Assembly: GCA_013368325.1 (NCBI GenBank)
Contig: JAACJK010000057.1
Location: 496,001-560,000, forward strand
Reading direction: 5' to 3'
From: Ephemerocybe angulata
Taxonomy: Eukaryota > Basidiomycota > Agaricomycetes > Agaricales > Psathyrellaceae
Length of the DNA stretch: 64,000 nucleotides
Positions 10,985-23,034 of the stretch are shown here, piece by piece. The notes beneath the pieces are model-generated. The model did no database searches and was not told where the DNA came from. It was given only the letters and a program-made list of their open reading frames with translations. Numbering within the stretch: the first letter of the stretch is position 1; every line of letters begins with the position of its first letter. The position numbers were made by a program, and so were the translations under genes.

Positions 10985-11350
10985 CTTGTCCAGATGAAAG
11001 TTGAATTGAGAACTCTGGAGGCGGAAGGAATTCCGGGATTAAGTTAAGCACCGAAATTGTATGGGCCGGAACCGGGATGGCAGATAAGCATGGGTGGCGT
11101 TGGCCAGCCTGGATTCGGAATTTTTTGGCAGCAGTTCCGAGGACATGTCGTCTGAGTTCAATGGGTGCTGCGACGGCTAGGAATAGCTCATCGCGGGCGA
11201 CGACGGCGAGAAAGGGTGGTCGTTGAAATCAACGTGGTCCGAGCGCGGGTTTCGGAGTCACGGCTGTGACTATGCTTACGTGAGTCGTGGGCCAATCTGC
11301 AAATCGTTGTCACACGGAGCGCGAATAACTCTTTGCTCTCGACCACCACA
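10985..11350. other. Divergent promoter between B6 synthase glutaminase and RRM gene
   Basis: These 366 bp separate two divergent starts. Nothing beyond ordinary promoter-like sequence was recognised; no clear TATA box is placed near either ATG. Confidence 0.4.
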
Positions 11351-13408
11351 ATGTCCGACCTCGACGCTGATTTGTACGGAGGTGAGCCTCATTAACGGTT
11401 TTCTGGGGGACATACTTATCTTCGGTTGCAATGCTAGATCTCTACGGTAACGACGAAACCGACTTCACGGAACAAGGTAATGAAGAGCAGCCCCAAGACA
11501 ATACTAGCGCGTCAGACCCTGCCCCGACCGAGAGCAGTTCGCCTAGCTCCGCGACCCTAGACTCGAAACCTTCGCAAAATGGTACACCGGCAGCGGAGAC
11601 CAATGGCAGCGGTTACGCTGCCCAGCTTGCCAGCGCACCCCAGCCGCAACCGGCCACCTCCGCAATCCCCACATATTCGATGCAAGCGCAACAGCCTCAA
11701 AAAATCCCCACGTACGAACAGCCTCTGCCTGCAAGCGCACCTATGCCGCGACCAGACAGTGCTATGCAGAAAATGGCTTTGAACGAACGGTCGGTGCGAC
11801 CGTCTGAGATGAAAGACGAAGGGTGAGCATCTTTCTTACCCGCTGATCCTTGCAGGCTCTCTTCAAAGGGAGAGTCCAAGACGTGTCGTGCCATTGGGAT
11901 CTATTCCGTACCTTAACCCATAGATGACTCTCGCGTAGTCGGTCGCATCGTCTAAGCTAGCTCTAGCGTATTGCAGCCTATTTATCTCCTAGGCTAGGCT
12001 ATCACGACATCTGCCCCTGCGCGACAGTAGAGTTTTTTTCCTTTCTTTCCATTGTCATAACATCTCTGTTTAGCCTACAGATGCTAATAGCGAACTTTGC
12101 TTCTTTTCCATGTCACTTCCTTTCACGACGCAAATCACCGCCAATGCGATCTCTACCGTATTCAATACGACTTTTCCACCCACAGCAAAATGTTCATCGG
12201 CGGTCTCAACTGGGATACGACAGATGGTAGATACTCTTCTTCTCTACCTTGGCCATAGTACTCAGATATCTTTGTAGATGGTCTCAGGGACTACTTTTCA
12301 CAATTCGGAAAGGTTGACGCTTGCACAATTATGCGTGATGCCGCCGGGCGGTCGCGTTGCTTCGCTTTCCTCACATTCGACGACCCTGCTAGTGTAAACG
12401 CTGTGATGGTTAGGGAACATATCCTCGATGGCAAAATTGTACGTCACTACTATCCATGTTTTGTGCATCCAGTAAGCTCATGCCCATTTCAAGATTGACC
12501 CCAAACGTGCCATTCCTCGGCAAGAACATCAGCGGGCAACAAAACTCTTCATTGGGGGTCTTCCTGGAAGCGTGACCTCTGAATCCATGCGCGAGTTCTT
12601 CACACAATTTGGCAAGGTTATTGACTCGACTGTCATGTTGGACCGCGAGACGGGCCGAAGCAAAGGCTTTGGCTTCGTTTCGTTTGAAGACACCGACGTC
12701 CGGCCCTTCCTTGGTTTCGGTAACCTCGAGATCGATGGAAAGCTCGTAAGTAATCCATCCCTAGCAATGCCTAGTCGAATGTTCATCTCTTTTCCTCTCT
12801 TGTAGATCGACGTCAAGCTCGCCCAGCCTCGGTACCAGCGTGATGGCATGCAGGAAGACGGCAGTGGTGGGGAGTTCTCTGGCGGTGCCGGAGCCACTGG
12901 TACCACAGCCCGTTTCACCAATCCTCAGTCACAGGGCAACTTCAGCGGCGCTGGCACTGGCGCCGCCATTGGAGGCACTCCAGCTGCTGCGGGCGTTACC
13001 AACCCCTCGTTCGACCCGCAGGCCCTCGCAGCACTGTACACGCGCATGATCCAGATGAATGCTGGCGCGATGAACCCGGCTATGATGGGTGGTATGGGTG
13101 GTATGAATATGATGGGCGGAATGGGAGGAGCTGGTGGCATGCGGCCTGGGATGGGTATGGGCATGGGCATGGGCATGGGTATGGGGAACCCTGCGATGGG
13201 GATGGGGATGGGGATGGGCCGAGGTGGTGGGGGGATGATGGGTGGTGCGGGTGGTGCTGGCGGAATGAACCCCAACATTCCTAGGGGCCCGCGAGGAGGT
13301 GCTGGTGCGCCTGGGCAGGCAGCTGCGGGGATGGGCGGAGCGAACCCTGGTGTTGGACCGCAGAGGAGCCAGCGTGGCCAGCATAACTTCCATCCTTATG
13401 CGCGGTAG
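11351..13408 (+). CDS. Hrp1/Nab4-like hnRNP with two RRMs
   Basis: RNA-binding protein of the Hrp1/Musashi/DAZAP type. Hrp1 acts in mRNA 3'-end formation and nuclear export. Six exons are inferred: 11351-11381, 11438-11822, 12186-12226, 12278-12438, 12494-12745 and 12806-13408. After a Glu/Ser/Pro-rich N-terminus, RRM1 carries RNP2 MFIGGLNW and an RNP1-like RSRCFAFLTF (Cys where Gly is usual). RRM2 carries RNP2 LFIGGLPG and RNP1 KGFGFVSF. The linker KRAIPRQEHQRATKLF is typical of Hrp1. The C-terminus is Gly/Met-rich (GMGMGMGMG) and ends with RSQRGQHNFHPYAR. The RRM2 exon ends with GKL and joins IDVKLAQPR. Assignment to Hrp1 rather than another two-RRM hnRNP is an inference. Confidence 0.88.
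13083..13230 (+). repeat. GGNATG minisatellite coding for Gly-Met repeats
   Basis: Imperfect 6-bp units (GGTATG, GGCATG, GGGATG) run through the last exon of the RRM gene and encode (Gly-Met)n with Gly-rich interruptions. The antisense strand stays open as a Pro/Ile frame, which is an artefact of the repeat. Confidence 0.75.
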
Positions 13409-14179
13409 AGTGGTGTGGTGCGTCGGTTGTTTATTAGCCTCTTGCCTCCTTGGGCGGGCGTTTATCTATCGCTCGTCTGGTTACCACCTCTTTTTTTATC
13501 CACGATAAACCCGATAGACAGTGCTGTAACTTTTTGTAATCTAGCTACCTTATTCGTTTTAAGGCTATACTTCTCTTTACTGTGACACTACGTATGTATT
13601 TGTTCGTGCCTTCGTCGGTAGCTTCTCCCATCTTCGGTGCTGCGACAGGTTCTCCACCACTCAGTATACTCCACGATAAACATAGAACCCCATAATGCCA
13701 GTAATACCTTCTTGATAACTAGCAAACATTTGATTTGTAGACTTCTTCTCCGTTTATCCATTCAATGGATTCGAGATCTAGACATGGTACGAGTGAGAGA
13801 GAGAATCGTTCACGGCTCGAATCAACCGAATTGCACATGGGTATGCCGAAAGCCGAGCGTTGCTAAAACATATTACCCTCAGGCTACGACCGTACGTACC
13901 GTAAGAAAGCAGGGGGATGTCCTGAGTTCTGACTCCCACTCGAGTCATTCTGGTGTCGAATGCCATGGGGCGGAAATTGGTCCAAGAATAGGGGTTAGAG
14001 TTGCCTCAAAGGGAAGAGAATGACCCCCAGCCAATTAAACGCCATCCTGGACCCAATTTTCGAAGTGATGGCCATGAGTCAAGAGCGCCTATAAGTATAT
14101 TTAACAGGGATTGAACCAATGCCGTTCTTCACTCTTTCCCCCACACTAGTATTGGTGGTAATCATCCACCTCGAGCAAA
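13409..14179. other. Intergenic region between RRM and MFS genes
   Basis: These 771 bp contain the 3' flank of the RRM gene and the promoter of the transporter gene (TATA-like TATAAGTATAT at 14090-14100). No gene is recognised between them. Confidence 0.4.
14090..14100 (+). promoter_or_regulatory. TATA-like element of the MFS gene
   Basis: TATAAGTATAT lies about 80-90 bp upstream of the ATG at 14180, a plausible core promoter. Confidence 0.4.
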
Positions 14180-16129
14180 ATGTCGGCCCAAGAACATGTC
14201 GACGATGCTACTCGCGAGGAAGGGCAACCTAAGCCCGTTCCTTCCGCAGTCATCGTCGAGGAGCGCCGACGCAAGGTCGAACGGACGCCTCTGCCGAAGC
14301 TCCAGCTGGCCGTGGTGTTCTTGGTGCAGTTCGCAGAACCGGTCACCGCGATGGTTATCTACCCCTTCGTTAACCAACTTGTGAGGGAGACGGGCATCAC
14401 TGGAGGAAACGAGGCGAAGACGGGCTACTATGCAGGAATTATCGTGAGTGGACCAAGTACTTTACTTCGTCAACCTCTCAATGTCGTTCATGTAATGGAT
14501 CTAATTCGCTTCATTATCAAGGAATCCACGTTCTTCCTGTCGGAAACACTCACCGTCCTCGCATGGGGCTGGCTGTCAGACCAGGTAGGACGCAAGCCTG
14601 TGCTCATCCTGGGCCCGCTGGGTTTGTCCTTCGCCATGCTTGGGTTTGGTCTGTCCAAATCGTTTTGGCCTCTTGTGCTGTTCCGCACACTGCAAGGTTT
14701 CTTTAACGGAAACATTGGCGTCTCTAAGAGTGTCATAGCTGAGGTACGATGCCAGTGTAGGCTGACTTTCTGGGGTGCTCCCGAGTCCCCAGTGATTGTG
14801 ACCTAATCCAAGCGCCATACTGCTAGATTACTGACTCGACCAACATCGGCGATGCCTATGCGCTTACGCCATTAATGTGGTCTTGCGGGACTACACTTGG
14901 GTGCGTGGCCACTGTGCCTTCCGTCAGAAGGGTGTTTGTTTCAAAGCGCTAATTTCGTATTGCTTGAGCAGCCCAATGCTGGGCGGTCTGCTGAGCAACC
15001 CCGCAGCTCAATGGCCAGACACCCTCGGAAAAATCGCGTTCTTGCGCCAATACCCATACTTTTTACCTTGCGCAGCAGCTTCTTTCGTCGCCTTTGTCTC
15101 ATTCGCTGTATCCTTCATCGCCATGAAAGAGGTAAGCTGTGGGCCGTCTCTCTTGAATTATGTACTGCCAAAAAGGCCAGTTTATTCAATTTGCGACAAA
15201 CAGACACTCCCTCCGTCTAGGAAGTCCAACAAACTCAAAGCATCCTGGGCCCGGCTAATCAACAAATTCAGCCCCACCGATGGCACAGACGAATCCAGAG
15301 CCGCCCTCCTCTCCGACCCTGAGCCCGCCCCAACCTACGGAACCACCACCCCTCCACTCCACTCCTCTTCATCCACCTCCCTCCAAGACCCAAACGCCAA
15401 CGTCGAAACAAAGGTACCCCCAATAACCGACCTCCTCGTCCCAGACTACATCGCCACCGTCCTCAACTACGGCTTCTTCTCCTTCCTCGACATGTCCGTC
15501 TCCGCGCTCATCCCCCTCATCTACTCCACACCCATCAAGTACGGCGGGCTCGGTATGGACCCCTTCACCATCGGCGTCATCATGGGCACGTACGGGATAT
15601 GCAAGGGCGTGCTTTTAGCGCTCTTCCTGGGCAAGACGGTGAGGCGCTATGGGCCCACAAAACTCATACAGACGAGTATATTCGCGCAGTTCGTGTCGAT
15701 GAGCGCGTTCCCTGTCGCGAATTTGTTAGCGAGGCGTGCGGGGGGCGCTGACGGACGGGTTGCATGCGTGATTATCCTCCAATATTTGGCGCAGACTATG
15801 GTTGCGCCTTGTTACTGTACGTCCTCAGCAGTCCTCTCTAATCAGGCGTTTAGCTCACCAAACTTTTGCTATCTTTCCTCTCAGCTTCGATGACCATCCT
15901 CGTCGTACGCAGCTGTCCAAATAAGCTGCTGCTAGGTTCTGCAAATGGCGCCGCACAGACTCTGACATCCGCGAGCAGAGCCTTCGCGCCTGCCATCGCA
16001 TCCTCGTTGTTCTCCCTCTCAGTCCAGCGCAACTGGGCGGGGGGATACGCTGTCTACTACATATTCCTTGTCCTGGTACTGCTGATGGTTCGCATGACGC
16101 GCTATCTCCCTGCAGTCACATTAGATTAG
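14180..16129 (+). CDS. Major facilitator superfamily transporter (DHA1-like)
   Basis: Multi-pass membrane transporter. It starts with a charged cytosolic N-terminus, then TM1 (KLQLAVVFLVQFAEPVTAMVIY). The MFS motif A follows TM2: GWLSDQVGRKPVLILGPLG. More TM segments follow (SFAMLGFGLSKSFWPLVLF; PYFLPCAAASFVAFVSFAV). A long cytosolic loop comes next (EESR/AAL with Ser/Pro/Thr stretches, as between TM6 and TM7 of this type), then the second half ending VYYIFLVLVLLMVRMTRYLP. Six exons: 14180-14443, 14522-14743, 14827-14900, 14972-15131, 15204-15816 and 15885-16129. The sequence resembles fungal relatives of plant ZIFL and yeast YCR023C proteins, so a drug/H+ antiporter-like activity is possible. 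The substrate cannot be read from sequence. Confidence 0.88.
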
Positions 16130-16294
16130 AATAGAGCGATGTTATTGATAGATGAGTGGGGTATAATTATCACGGTAATACTTAGAAACCTTCCTTCCGT
16201 CCAGTGTTCGCAGAGCTGAATGAGAAGAAAAAACTACCCACGATATGTGAGAATGAAGAACGCCCGTAATTTATCCAAGCCAACGGATCCACTC

Positions 16295-18998
16295 TCACTC
16301 GATCCTGCCCCTCAACCAGCTCAGCAATCCCTTAGTCCCCTCCCGCTCCCAAACGCGCCTCTGAGGCACACGGAACCTGCAAAACCAAAACCACCACACC
16401 GTCAGTACAATCACAAACTCAAAACCCAAAGAAAAAGAGACGCACACATTCCCCTCCACCAAAAACACATCCAAAGGCAACAACCCAAGCTCCGCCGGCA
16501 ACCTTCCAATCTCATTATCCCTCAAATCCAACTCCTCCATCCTCCACTCCGCCACCTCCCGATTCCCCTTAAACAGCTCCGCAACCTTCTGGAAGCCATC
16601 CAACTCTGACAACCTATTCCCCCTCAACTTGAGCGCACGGAGGCCACTCCTATTCGGGGCCCCCAAAACGATACCGGAAAGGGCCTCGAAGGTCAGAGCA
16701 GCGTTGCTAAGGCGGTTGTACGAAAGGTTTAGAGACTTGAGGCTCGGGAAGAGTTTCGCGAGGATAGAGAGGAGAGGCTCGTTCGCCCGCGGAGGGGTCC
16801 CAGACCCTGTGCCGTCGTCAACCGTCTGGGCGCGTTGAACCGCTACTGTATCTTCGAGATTGCAGCCTTCGAGGTCCAGTTCCTCGAGATGATGGAGGAA
16901 TCCCGATGCCGGGATGACATCGAGTGCGGGGATCGCAAACGTGCGGTCGAGCCGACGGTTGGTGAGTATCAAAACACGAAGCGAGTCCGCGAATGGCTGG
17001 GCCACAATCACCGACAAGGGCAGCGTCTGCGCTGGGAGGGTCAAATCCCCAGGCGCCGCTGACGATGATGCCAAAGCGAACGGCGAGGCCAGCGAGAAGG
17101 AGCGATTGTGGTTCGCCTTGGGCGCAGGCGCCGATGCAGGCAGGGTCAACGTCTGCGTCTGCGCGTTGTAGTACTGCGGGTTGCTGATCGACGAAGCGTT
17201 CGTCGGAGAGGCTTCCCGCGATTGTTCGTCGACGCCACGAGCGGCGGCGTTGGCGCGTGCCCTTCTCTTTCCACCCTCAGTCAAAAGCCCCTGCTCCGCC
17301 TCGATCTCCCATGCTTCCTTCTCCACCTCCTTGCGCGAGCCAAGGGGTTTATGCGCCTTAGCGCGTATGGTAGGCGGCGGCGAGGTATGCGCAGGCTCTT
17401 CTTTCGGGTCAGAAGCAGAAGCGATTGCGGCCGCCTTCTTCGCCGCCGCTGCTGGAGGCTCTGGATCCCAATCGCCCCCGAACCCACTGCCCTTCTGCGC
17501 TCTCTGTTGAGTGCGCCTCTCGAGCTCAATCTCCCATTGCTCTTTGATCACGCGTTTTCCGACAAGAATACGCGTCGTCCCCAGCGCGGGCTCGTCCAGG
17601 GTGAAGCTATGATCGAGTTCTTGCGCCAGGCATTTGAAAGCAGCCTGCACGGAGGCAAGAGAAACGGCTGTTTCCGAAAAGTCGAGGATGCGCAGGGCTT
17701 TGAATGGGGGAGAGTCGAATGAGGAGAAGAGGTCCGCGGAGATGGAGCTAGGCGTAATTTCCGCCTTCTCGAAGCGCAGTTCTTTGAGCCGAGGAAGAGC
17801 TCCTAGTTTCTGAAGCAAGGCATCGATCTCCCCTAGCGGGTTGCCTGAGAGATCGAATTTAACAAGTGCAGATGGGATATCGAGGTCGATCCCCGAACTC
17901 TTGAGTTGGTTACGCGATGCATCTAGATTGATGAGTTTAGGGAGGGGCGCAGTAGCACGGACGACGGCTGGGGTGAAGAAGGCGGTGCTCGCATATGAAT
18001 TGGGTCCTGTGCGCTTCGAAGATGAATGGAATGGAGCCGTGAACGGGAGGGACGTAAGTTGGTTGTTAGCGAGGTTCAGTACGGTCAGTTCGGGCAGGGA
18101 CCAGAGGTTCTCGGGAAGGGATGTTAGCCGGTTTTGTGACAGGTCGAGATGCGTCAAAAAGGACAAGTCGGCAAACGTGGTAGGGAGGGCAGACAGCTTG
18201 TTGTTGTGAAGCTGGGGTATCGTCAGTGTAGTCCTAGGGTAGAAAGAAAGTTACTAGCTCACATCCACTGTCTTCAAAGACCCAAATAGAGATATTTCGT
18301 GCTGAATCTCCGTGATATCGTTGTTCCATGCCTTGATAACGGTGAGATCCTGAGCTTCGAACCACGCCGGGGCATTCCGTTTCGCCCCACGCCGAGTAGG
18401 TGCCTCTTCCTCAGCTGCAGGAAGCTTTGGCTCATTCTCCACAGACTTGAGACGATCCGGGGTGATCCCCAGATGTATCTCGAACAGCCCAGAAGGCAGA
18501 CACGGCAACGACCTCGTCGCAATATTCAAGGTACCTTCAAGCAAAAACCTTGCCTCAACTTCAGCACAACACAGAAGCGCAGAACCCCAGCTCACCCGTG
18601 CTCCTCGCCTTCTCAATAGTCTCTCTGAGTGGCATCCGGCCGAGCAAATCAGCCTCTTCCTCCGTCGCCTGCTGGCTATTTGCTGGCAACGCCTCCTCCA
18701 TCGTGCTCATGTCGCCTAAGCCGCCGCCAGACGAACCTCCTCCCTGTGCTTTCTTGGCTTCCGCACGCATCAAGGCGATGCGCTCTTTCGTGCTGAGTGC
18801 GGGCTTCGCCGGCGACGTGGGCTCTTCATTGCGTGGCTTCCGCGTGGGTGTCGTGGCTCGCGCGAGGGTGCTCGTCGTCCTCGTTCTGGCGGAGGGCGTC
18901 GCGGGCGTCAGCGTGCGCGGCTTCGAGGGGGTCGAGCTCGTCGAGGGCTTCAACGGCGAGCGCGATGTGCGGGTGCTTGGAGGGGGGATGCGCGACAT
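16295..18998 (-). CDS. LRRC40-like leucine-rich repeat protein
   Basis: Cytosolic LRR protein. The N-terminus is Ser/Thr/Pro/Arg-rich with STKERIALMRAEAKKAQ. A short exon starting GTLNIATRSL leads into canonical repeats: LHNNKLSALP, LDLSQNRLTSLPENLW, LNLANNQLTSLP. An insert rich in Glu/Ala/Lys separates N- and C-terminal repeat blocks, which is also the layout of LRRC40. The end reads LDLRDNEIGRLPAELG, FLVEGN, then (after a 69-nt intron, 16377-16445) FRVPQRRVWEREGTKGLLS and LRGRIE. That closing motif (VEGN...KGT...YLR-like) is the main reason for the LRRC40 call. Exons: 18998-18596, 18535-18263, 18211-16446 and 16376-16295. The last intron is a multiple of three and could be mistaken for coding. 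Function in fungi is unknown. Confidence 0.8.
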
Positions 18999-19151
18999 GC
19001 TGATGATGGTGGGACAAAGCCAAAATGCTTCCGTACAACGGTGGCATTTGCGGGCGCTTAGGGGCGTTTCTCACAGTAGCACAAGTTGGACTTGAACCAT
19101 CACTTCAACAGGCAAGTTCGTACCGTTGTTTCACCGCCTTTTCAGCTCAAT

Positions 19152-20663
19152 ATGGACGACCGAGAAACGGGTTCGTACTCCTTTTTGGTGCAAAGATGGC
19201 TGGACCACTTACTGATTCGCTTCTGATAATCTTTGCCAGTGAGTTCGCGTAGGCTCGTTGGTTTAACTAGAAGGAAGAGAAGGAATCTAAACTCGCGACG
19301 CTCTAGCTGAGGACCATCCTCTTGGACTCGAAATTAAAGATAGACCCGCCCGCAGTCATATTGACATCGCAGACCCCCGACGCGAGCACCCTCTGCCTCC
19401 GCGTCAATGTTGCCACTCTGCTGCAACTCCTCTACGACGCCATGTCGCGTAGCGGGTTCTCAGCTCAGACGCCCAAGACTTATGAGGAGCGGTCGACGCA
19501 GACCCTCAGCGCCTGGAAAAAGGGAAAAAAGGGGGTTGCCGAAGAGCAACAGTGGAAGAGGCGCTGTGTTCCAGTGGCCGTGCAAACTGAGGAGGAGCCG
19601 AGAGAGAAGGCGTACCGTGAGCTTCAACAGATGAATCGCGTCCTTATGCGCTCGCTAGCTTCTCTTTGCACACAATACGAGCAACATAAAGCAGGGTGTG
19701 CTTCTTGCCCTCCTTTAGCCCTCTCAGATGAACTCAACGCCGCGTTCAATGTGAGAAGTCTCGCTAGGCTGCTTGGGTATATATTCAACCACGATCTGAC
19801 GTGTTTGTATACTAGATACCCACAAGACCAAGATGGGACACTCCAACCTCCGTCACCCCTACAAGCTCCAACAGTAGCGAGACCTCACCACTCTTTCCGA
19901 GAGAAGGCCCCATCAGCGCAGATCGACCTCATCGAAGACAAGCACTGTCCATCGCAATCCCCACAACGCAGACATTGAGGAGCTCTAATACCACATTAAT
20001 ATTATCTGAATCTACTCGCCAGATCGACTCGCCACCACAGCCAATTCGGGTTGAGGCATCGGCGCAAACCTCTCCCCGAGCCACAGCGAATGCAGGCGTA
20101 ATGGCAACTCCTCCAGAGTCTCTTCCTCTCGAGGATGTCGACTTCCTGGATGACAGGGAGATGATGCAGGTCGACGCACCAGACGCACCCGGCCCAAATG
20201 TTGACAGAAGCAGCATAGTCCCTGCTCAAAGGTCAGAAGCGCAGCCACCTCCAACAAGCCAACTAGAGCCACCTGCCGAGATGGGCCCAGATCAAGAGGG
20301 TATGCTATAACGTATACGGGCTCTAGATAATATTGCCTTATTGATATAAACCTTCAGCGATCTCCACAGATGAATCACTATGGATGACCGATGCCGCATT
20401 GAACCTATACTTCGACCGATTCAATGACGACCTTCTAGAATGCAGGGCTTGCGAGTACGTCGCCCAACACCCCTCCCACCTGTATAGAACTAACAGCACC
20501 GCCCATTCACAGCGCAGAAACAATATACACCAGCTTCGAAATCAACACCCCAAGAAGCGCGATACAGGACCACTTTCAAGCCGCACATCCAGACCTCACA
20601 GAGCTCATATCTTACTGCACAGATGAGCAGATGGTAGAGCTGAAGGAAATCCTGTTTGGCTAG
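19152..20663 (+). CDS. Unknown protein with a C-terminal C2H2-like motif (5' exon uncertain)
   Basis: I do not recognise this family. A coherent frame begins after an acceptor (CTCTAG) at about 19306 and reads LRTILLDSKLKIDPPAVIL, followed by a charged, possibly coiled segment (KAYRELQQMNRVLMRSLASL). The frame AAFN joins IPTRPRWDTP across an intron (GTGAGA...CTGAC...TACTAG, about 19750-19815). A Ser/Pro/Thr-rich region and an acidic patch (PLEDVDFLDDREMMQVDAPDAP) follow. After two more introns the C-terminus reads LYFDRFNDDLLECRAC, then DAETIYTSFEINTPRS, HFQAAHPDLTELI and VELKEILFG. The C-x2-C plus H-x4-H spacing suggests a zinc finger. The ATG at 19152 (MDDRETGSYSF) is the likely start, but no clean splice joins it to the body. 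ATG 19442 is the fallback start. It shares a short divergent promoter with the LRRC40-like gene. Confidence 0.6.
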
Positions 20664-20920
20664 ACTCATCCTGCGCTGCGCTTTTGTTTTGCACATCCAT
20701 ACCCCATGCACATTCATTCAGCCCATCCTTATTATACCCCAGTGGACTTCATCTCGTATAGTTATCATGTACATAAGTAGTATTGACTTCTTCGCTGCCT
20801 CACGGGCTCATCCAACCCAAACCTTCTGTACCAGCCTTAGATATTCAATTCGCAGCACTTCTACCTCAGCACTTCAACTATCCAAGCATTTGCTCCCTAA
20901 CCACCTTCCCCTCTAGAACA

Positions 20921-22874
20921 CTACCAATCCGAAAACCCAACAATTTTCCCATCCCAGCTCCACCAAATCATCTCATCCTCCTCCCTCTCATCCCTCACAC
21001 GCTCCGGAATCTTCAACCCCGCCTTCGCCGTAACCCACACGCCCTCCGACAGCTGCTGCTTCGTCCTCATCCTCTCCTTCTCCTTCTTTTCCTTCGCCGC
21101 CGCCGCCGAAAGACTCTTTCCCGTAATCTGTTCCGGTAGCATTGGAAGAGGAGGAGGAGGGGCCTTCGACTTTTCGAGGAAAGCTTCTAAGCTAGACTCG
21201 AGCGAGGCGCTGATGTTCTGCCGGGGTATCCAGGATGGATGAGCGAAGCGGCGCGGGGCGCGGAGGAGGATGTGTGTCTGCGTCGGGGCTAATACACAAT
21301 GTCCAAGGGTTAAATTAGTTCTCGGTTCGTTCAAGTGGAAGAAGATGAAGTGAGGTTCTGTGCGACGTACCAAGTTCAGAGGCGAAGCCGTAGCCTTCGG
21401 CATCGGCAGTGGCGAGGACTCTAGCGAGCAGGCGCTCGGAGTTTTGGAGGAAGCGCTGGTCTTCTGCGTATGATGTTGGAGGAGGAGGGGGTTGGGAGGT
21501 TGCTCTGCTTGGAGTTGGGATCGTTTTGGGCCGGAGGGGGCTTGGGGGTGCGGATTTACTGTTGCTGTTGCCATTCTGGAGGCTTTGAACGGGAAATTGG
21601 GCGTCGGCTGGGGTTGAGGGGGTCCGGATTTCGTGAGCTGGAGATTTGGGGAGGGGCGGAAGAGGGCTTTGTGGGTTTGAATCGACATTGTCGCGGAGGA
21701 TTTGTGGTGACTGGGGTGTGCTCTGCGCTGGGTGTTCGATCAGGGGTTTGAGAGTGCTTAGAGGTGGCTGATTAGTCCCGATTATGTGTTCCGAGCTTAA
21801 AGATTCATCATGGTCCCCCGCATCTTCTTCTTGGGCTTCCAATTCATCTTCACTCTCCTCAGGCTCTTCAGCACTTTCATACGCCTCCTCCTCCTCCTCC
21901 TCCTCCTCTTCACTCTCAGAGTCGGTACTATCACTCTCACTTTCGTCCTCCACCACAAACACCTCTTCGTCGCTCTCCTCCTCCTCCTCCTCCCTCCCTC
22001 CCTTATTCTCATCCTCCCCCTCCCTCATCCCCCACTCCCGCGCCTCAAACCCATCAACTGCCATAAACGTCCTCGACTTCGCCGTCCCTAGACTAGGTCC
22101 CAAAACCACCGCAAGGTACGCATGGTCCAAATGCCTTCCGCCTCCGCCTCTGCCACCACCGCCATTACCGCCATCGGACGCGTCGGATGTGAATCCAAGT
22201 CGCGCGCGCTTTTCTTCCGAGTAGCTGCGGTAGAGCGCGCCGGAGAGGGTGGCGAAGGTCGTGGTGAGGTGCGAGGTGAGCGTGTCGAAGGATGCTAGAA
22301 GCTCTGTGCGGGCTTTGGCGCTGCGAGAAGTCGACTATAATCTAGGTTAGTATCGTTTGGATGTGTGGGAGGGGGTCCTGTACTGACGCTCTTGGTTGTG
22401 GTTGCTGAGAGTCGCGTGAGCTGTGGGACTGGCCTAAGGAAGAAGAAATTAGTTATGTTAGTTATTACAAAAGATTTTGAGTTGCGATGGGTATGTGTGT
22501 ACGCACAGAGGGATCTGGTTCTTTAAGAAAAGGACGTGTCCCAGAAGCCCAATCGCGAGCCTCGATGCCACTTCATCCGTCACCAAATCAGCCTTCAGCT
22601 GTACCACCGGGACTCCAGACGGCAACATCGGGCCAAAAGCTACGACCGTATGCTCAGTATCGCGTTCGGTGGCGCCAACACCAACCAATCCTCCTTGAGT
22701 TCCAAGTCGTCCAGTTGCATCTAACTTCGTTTCAACACCTGCGACCGTCGCTCCTGGGCTGGATGCGATATCTTGCTGCACATTCAAGTTTGAAGTTACT
22801 TCAGGAGCACTGGGGGTGTTTGCAAGGGCAAGGATTCGTGGGGACATGGAGGTTGTGGTGGGAGATGGGAGCAA
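20921..22874 (-). CDS. Probable p31comet / MAD2L1-binding protein homolog
   Basis: In animals p31comet binds closed Mad2 and helps TRIP13 extract it, silencing the spindle checkpoint. Exon 1 carries PSGVPVVQLKADLV and GLLGHVLFLKNQIPL, and exon 2 starts PVPQL. This matches my memory of the human pattern VPVV...ELLKH....QQLPLPYEQL. Exon 3 starts SRSAKARTELLASFDTLTSHL and continues to HAYLAVVLGPSLGTA, as the human helix and LVPRVLILLG do. The C-terminus, EDEMIWWSWDGKIVGF, mirrors human EDYIWFQ...KGF. Between these lies a long insert with a Glu/Asp/Ser run (about 21850-22010) and a Pro/Ser-rich stretch absent from animal proteins. Exons: 22874-22507, 22433-22388, 22334-about 21370, and the last from about 21290 to 20921. 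It is divergent from the gene at 23035, with only 160 bp between. Confidence 0.7.
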
Positions 22875-23034
22875 GCCTCGAGGCGCGTGGCTTCAAATCA
22901 AGCGCCGAGAATGCGATCGCATCACGTGTTCGTGCCCTCGGTGATCCCCGAAGGCTTGTGGACTCCGCTGGACATCCTAGCGACTGCTCATTCGAACACA
23001 CTGCCAGCGAAGTGCTGCACTAGCACTTCACGCA

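Noticed and set aside
12925..13393. Antisense Pro/Ile- and His-rich open frames over the RRM gene
   Set aside because: They are produced by the Gly-Met codon repeat on the plus strand.
17108..17722. Plus-strand Arg-rich frame of 204 codons
   Set aside because: Antisense to the LRRC40-like coding exon; Arg/Leu-rich composition is typical of the antisense of GC-rich coding sequence.
19078..19140. tRNA-like T-arm (GGTTCAAGTCC) on the minus strand
   Set aside because: No matching acceptor stem, D arm or 5-bp anticodon stem could be built around it.
21784..22224. Plus-strand poly-Ser frame
   Set aside because: Complement of the Glu/Asp-rich insert of the p31comet-like gene.
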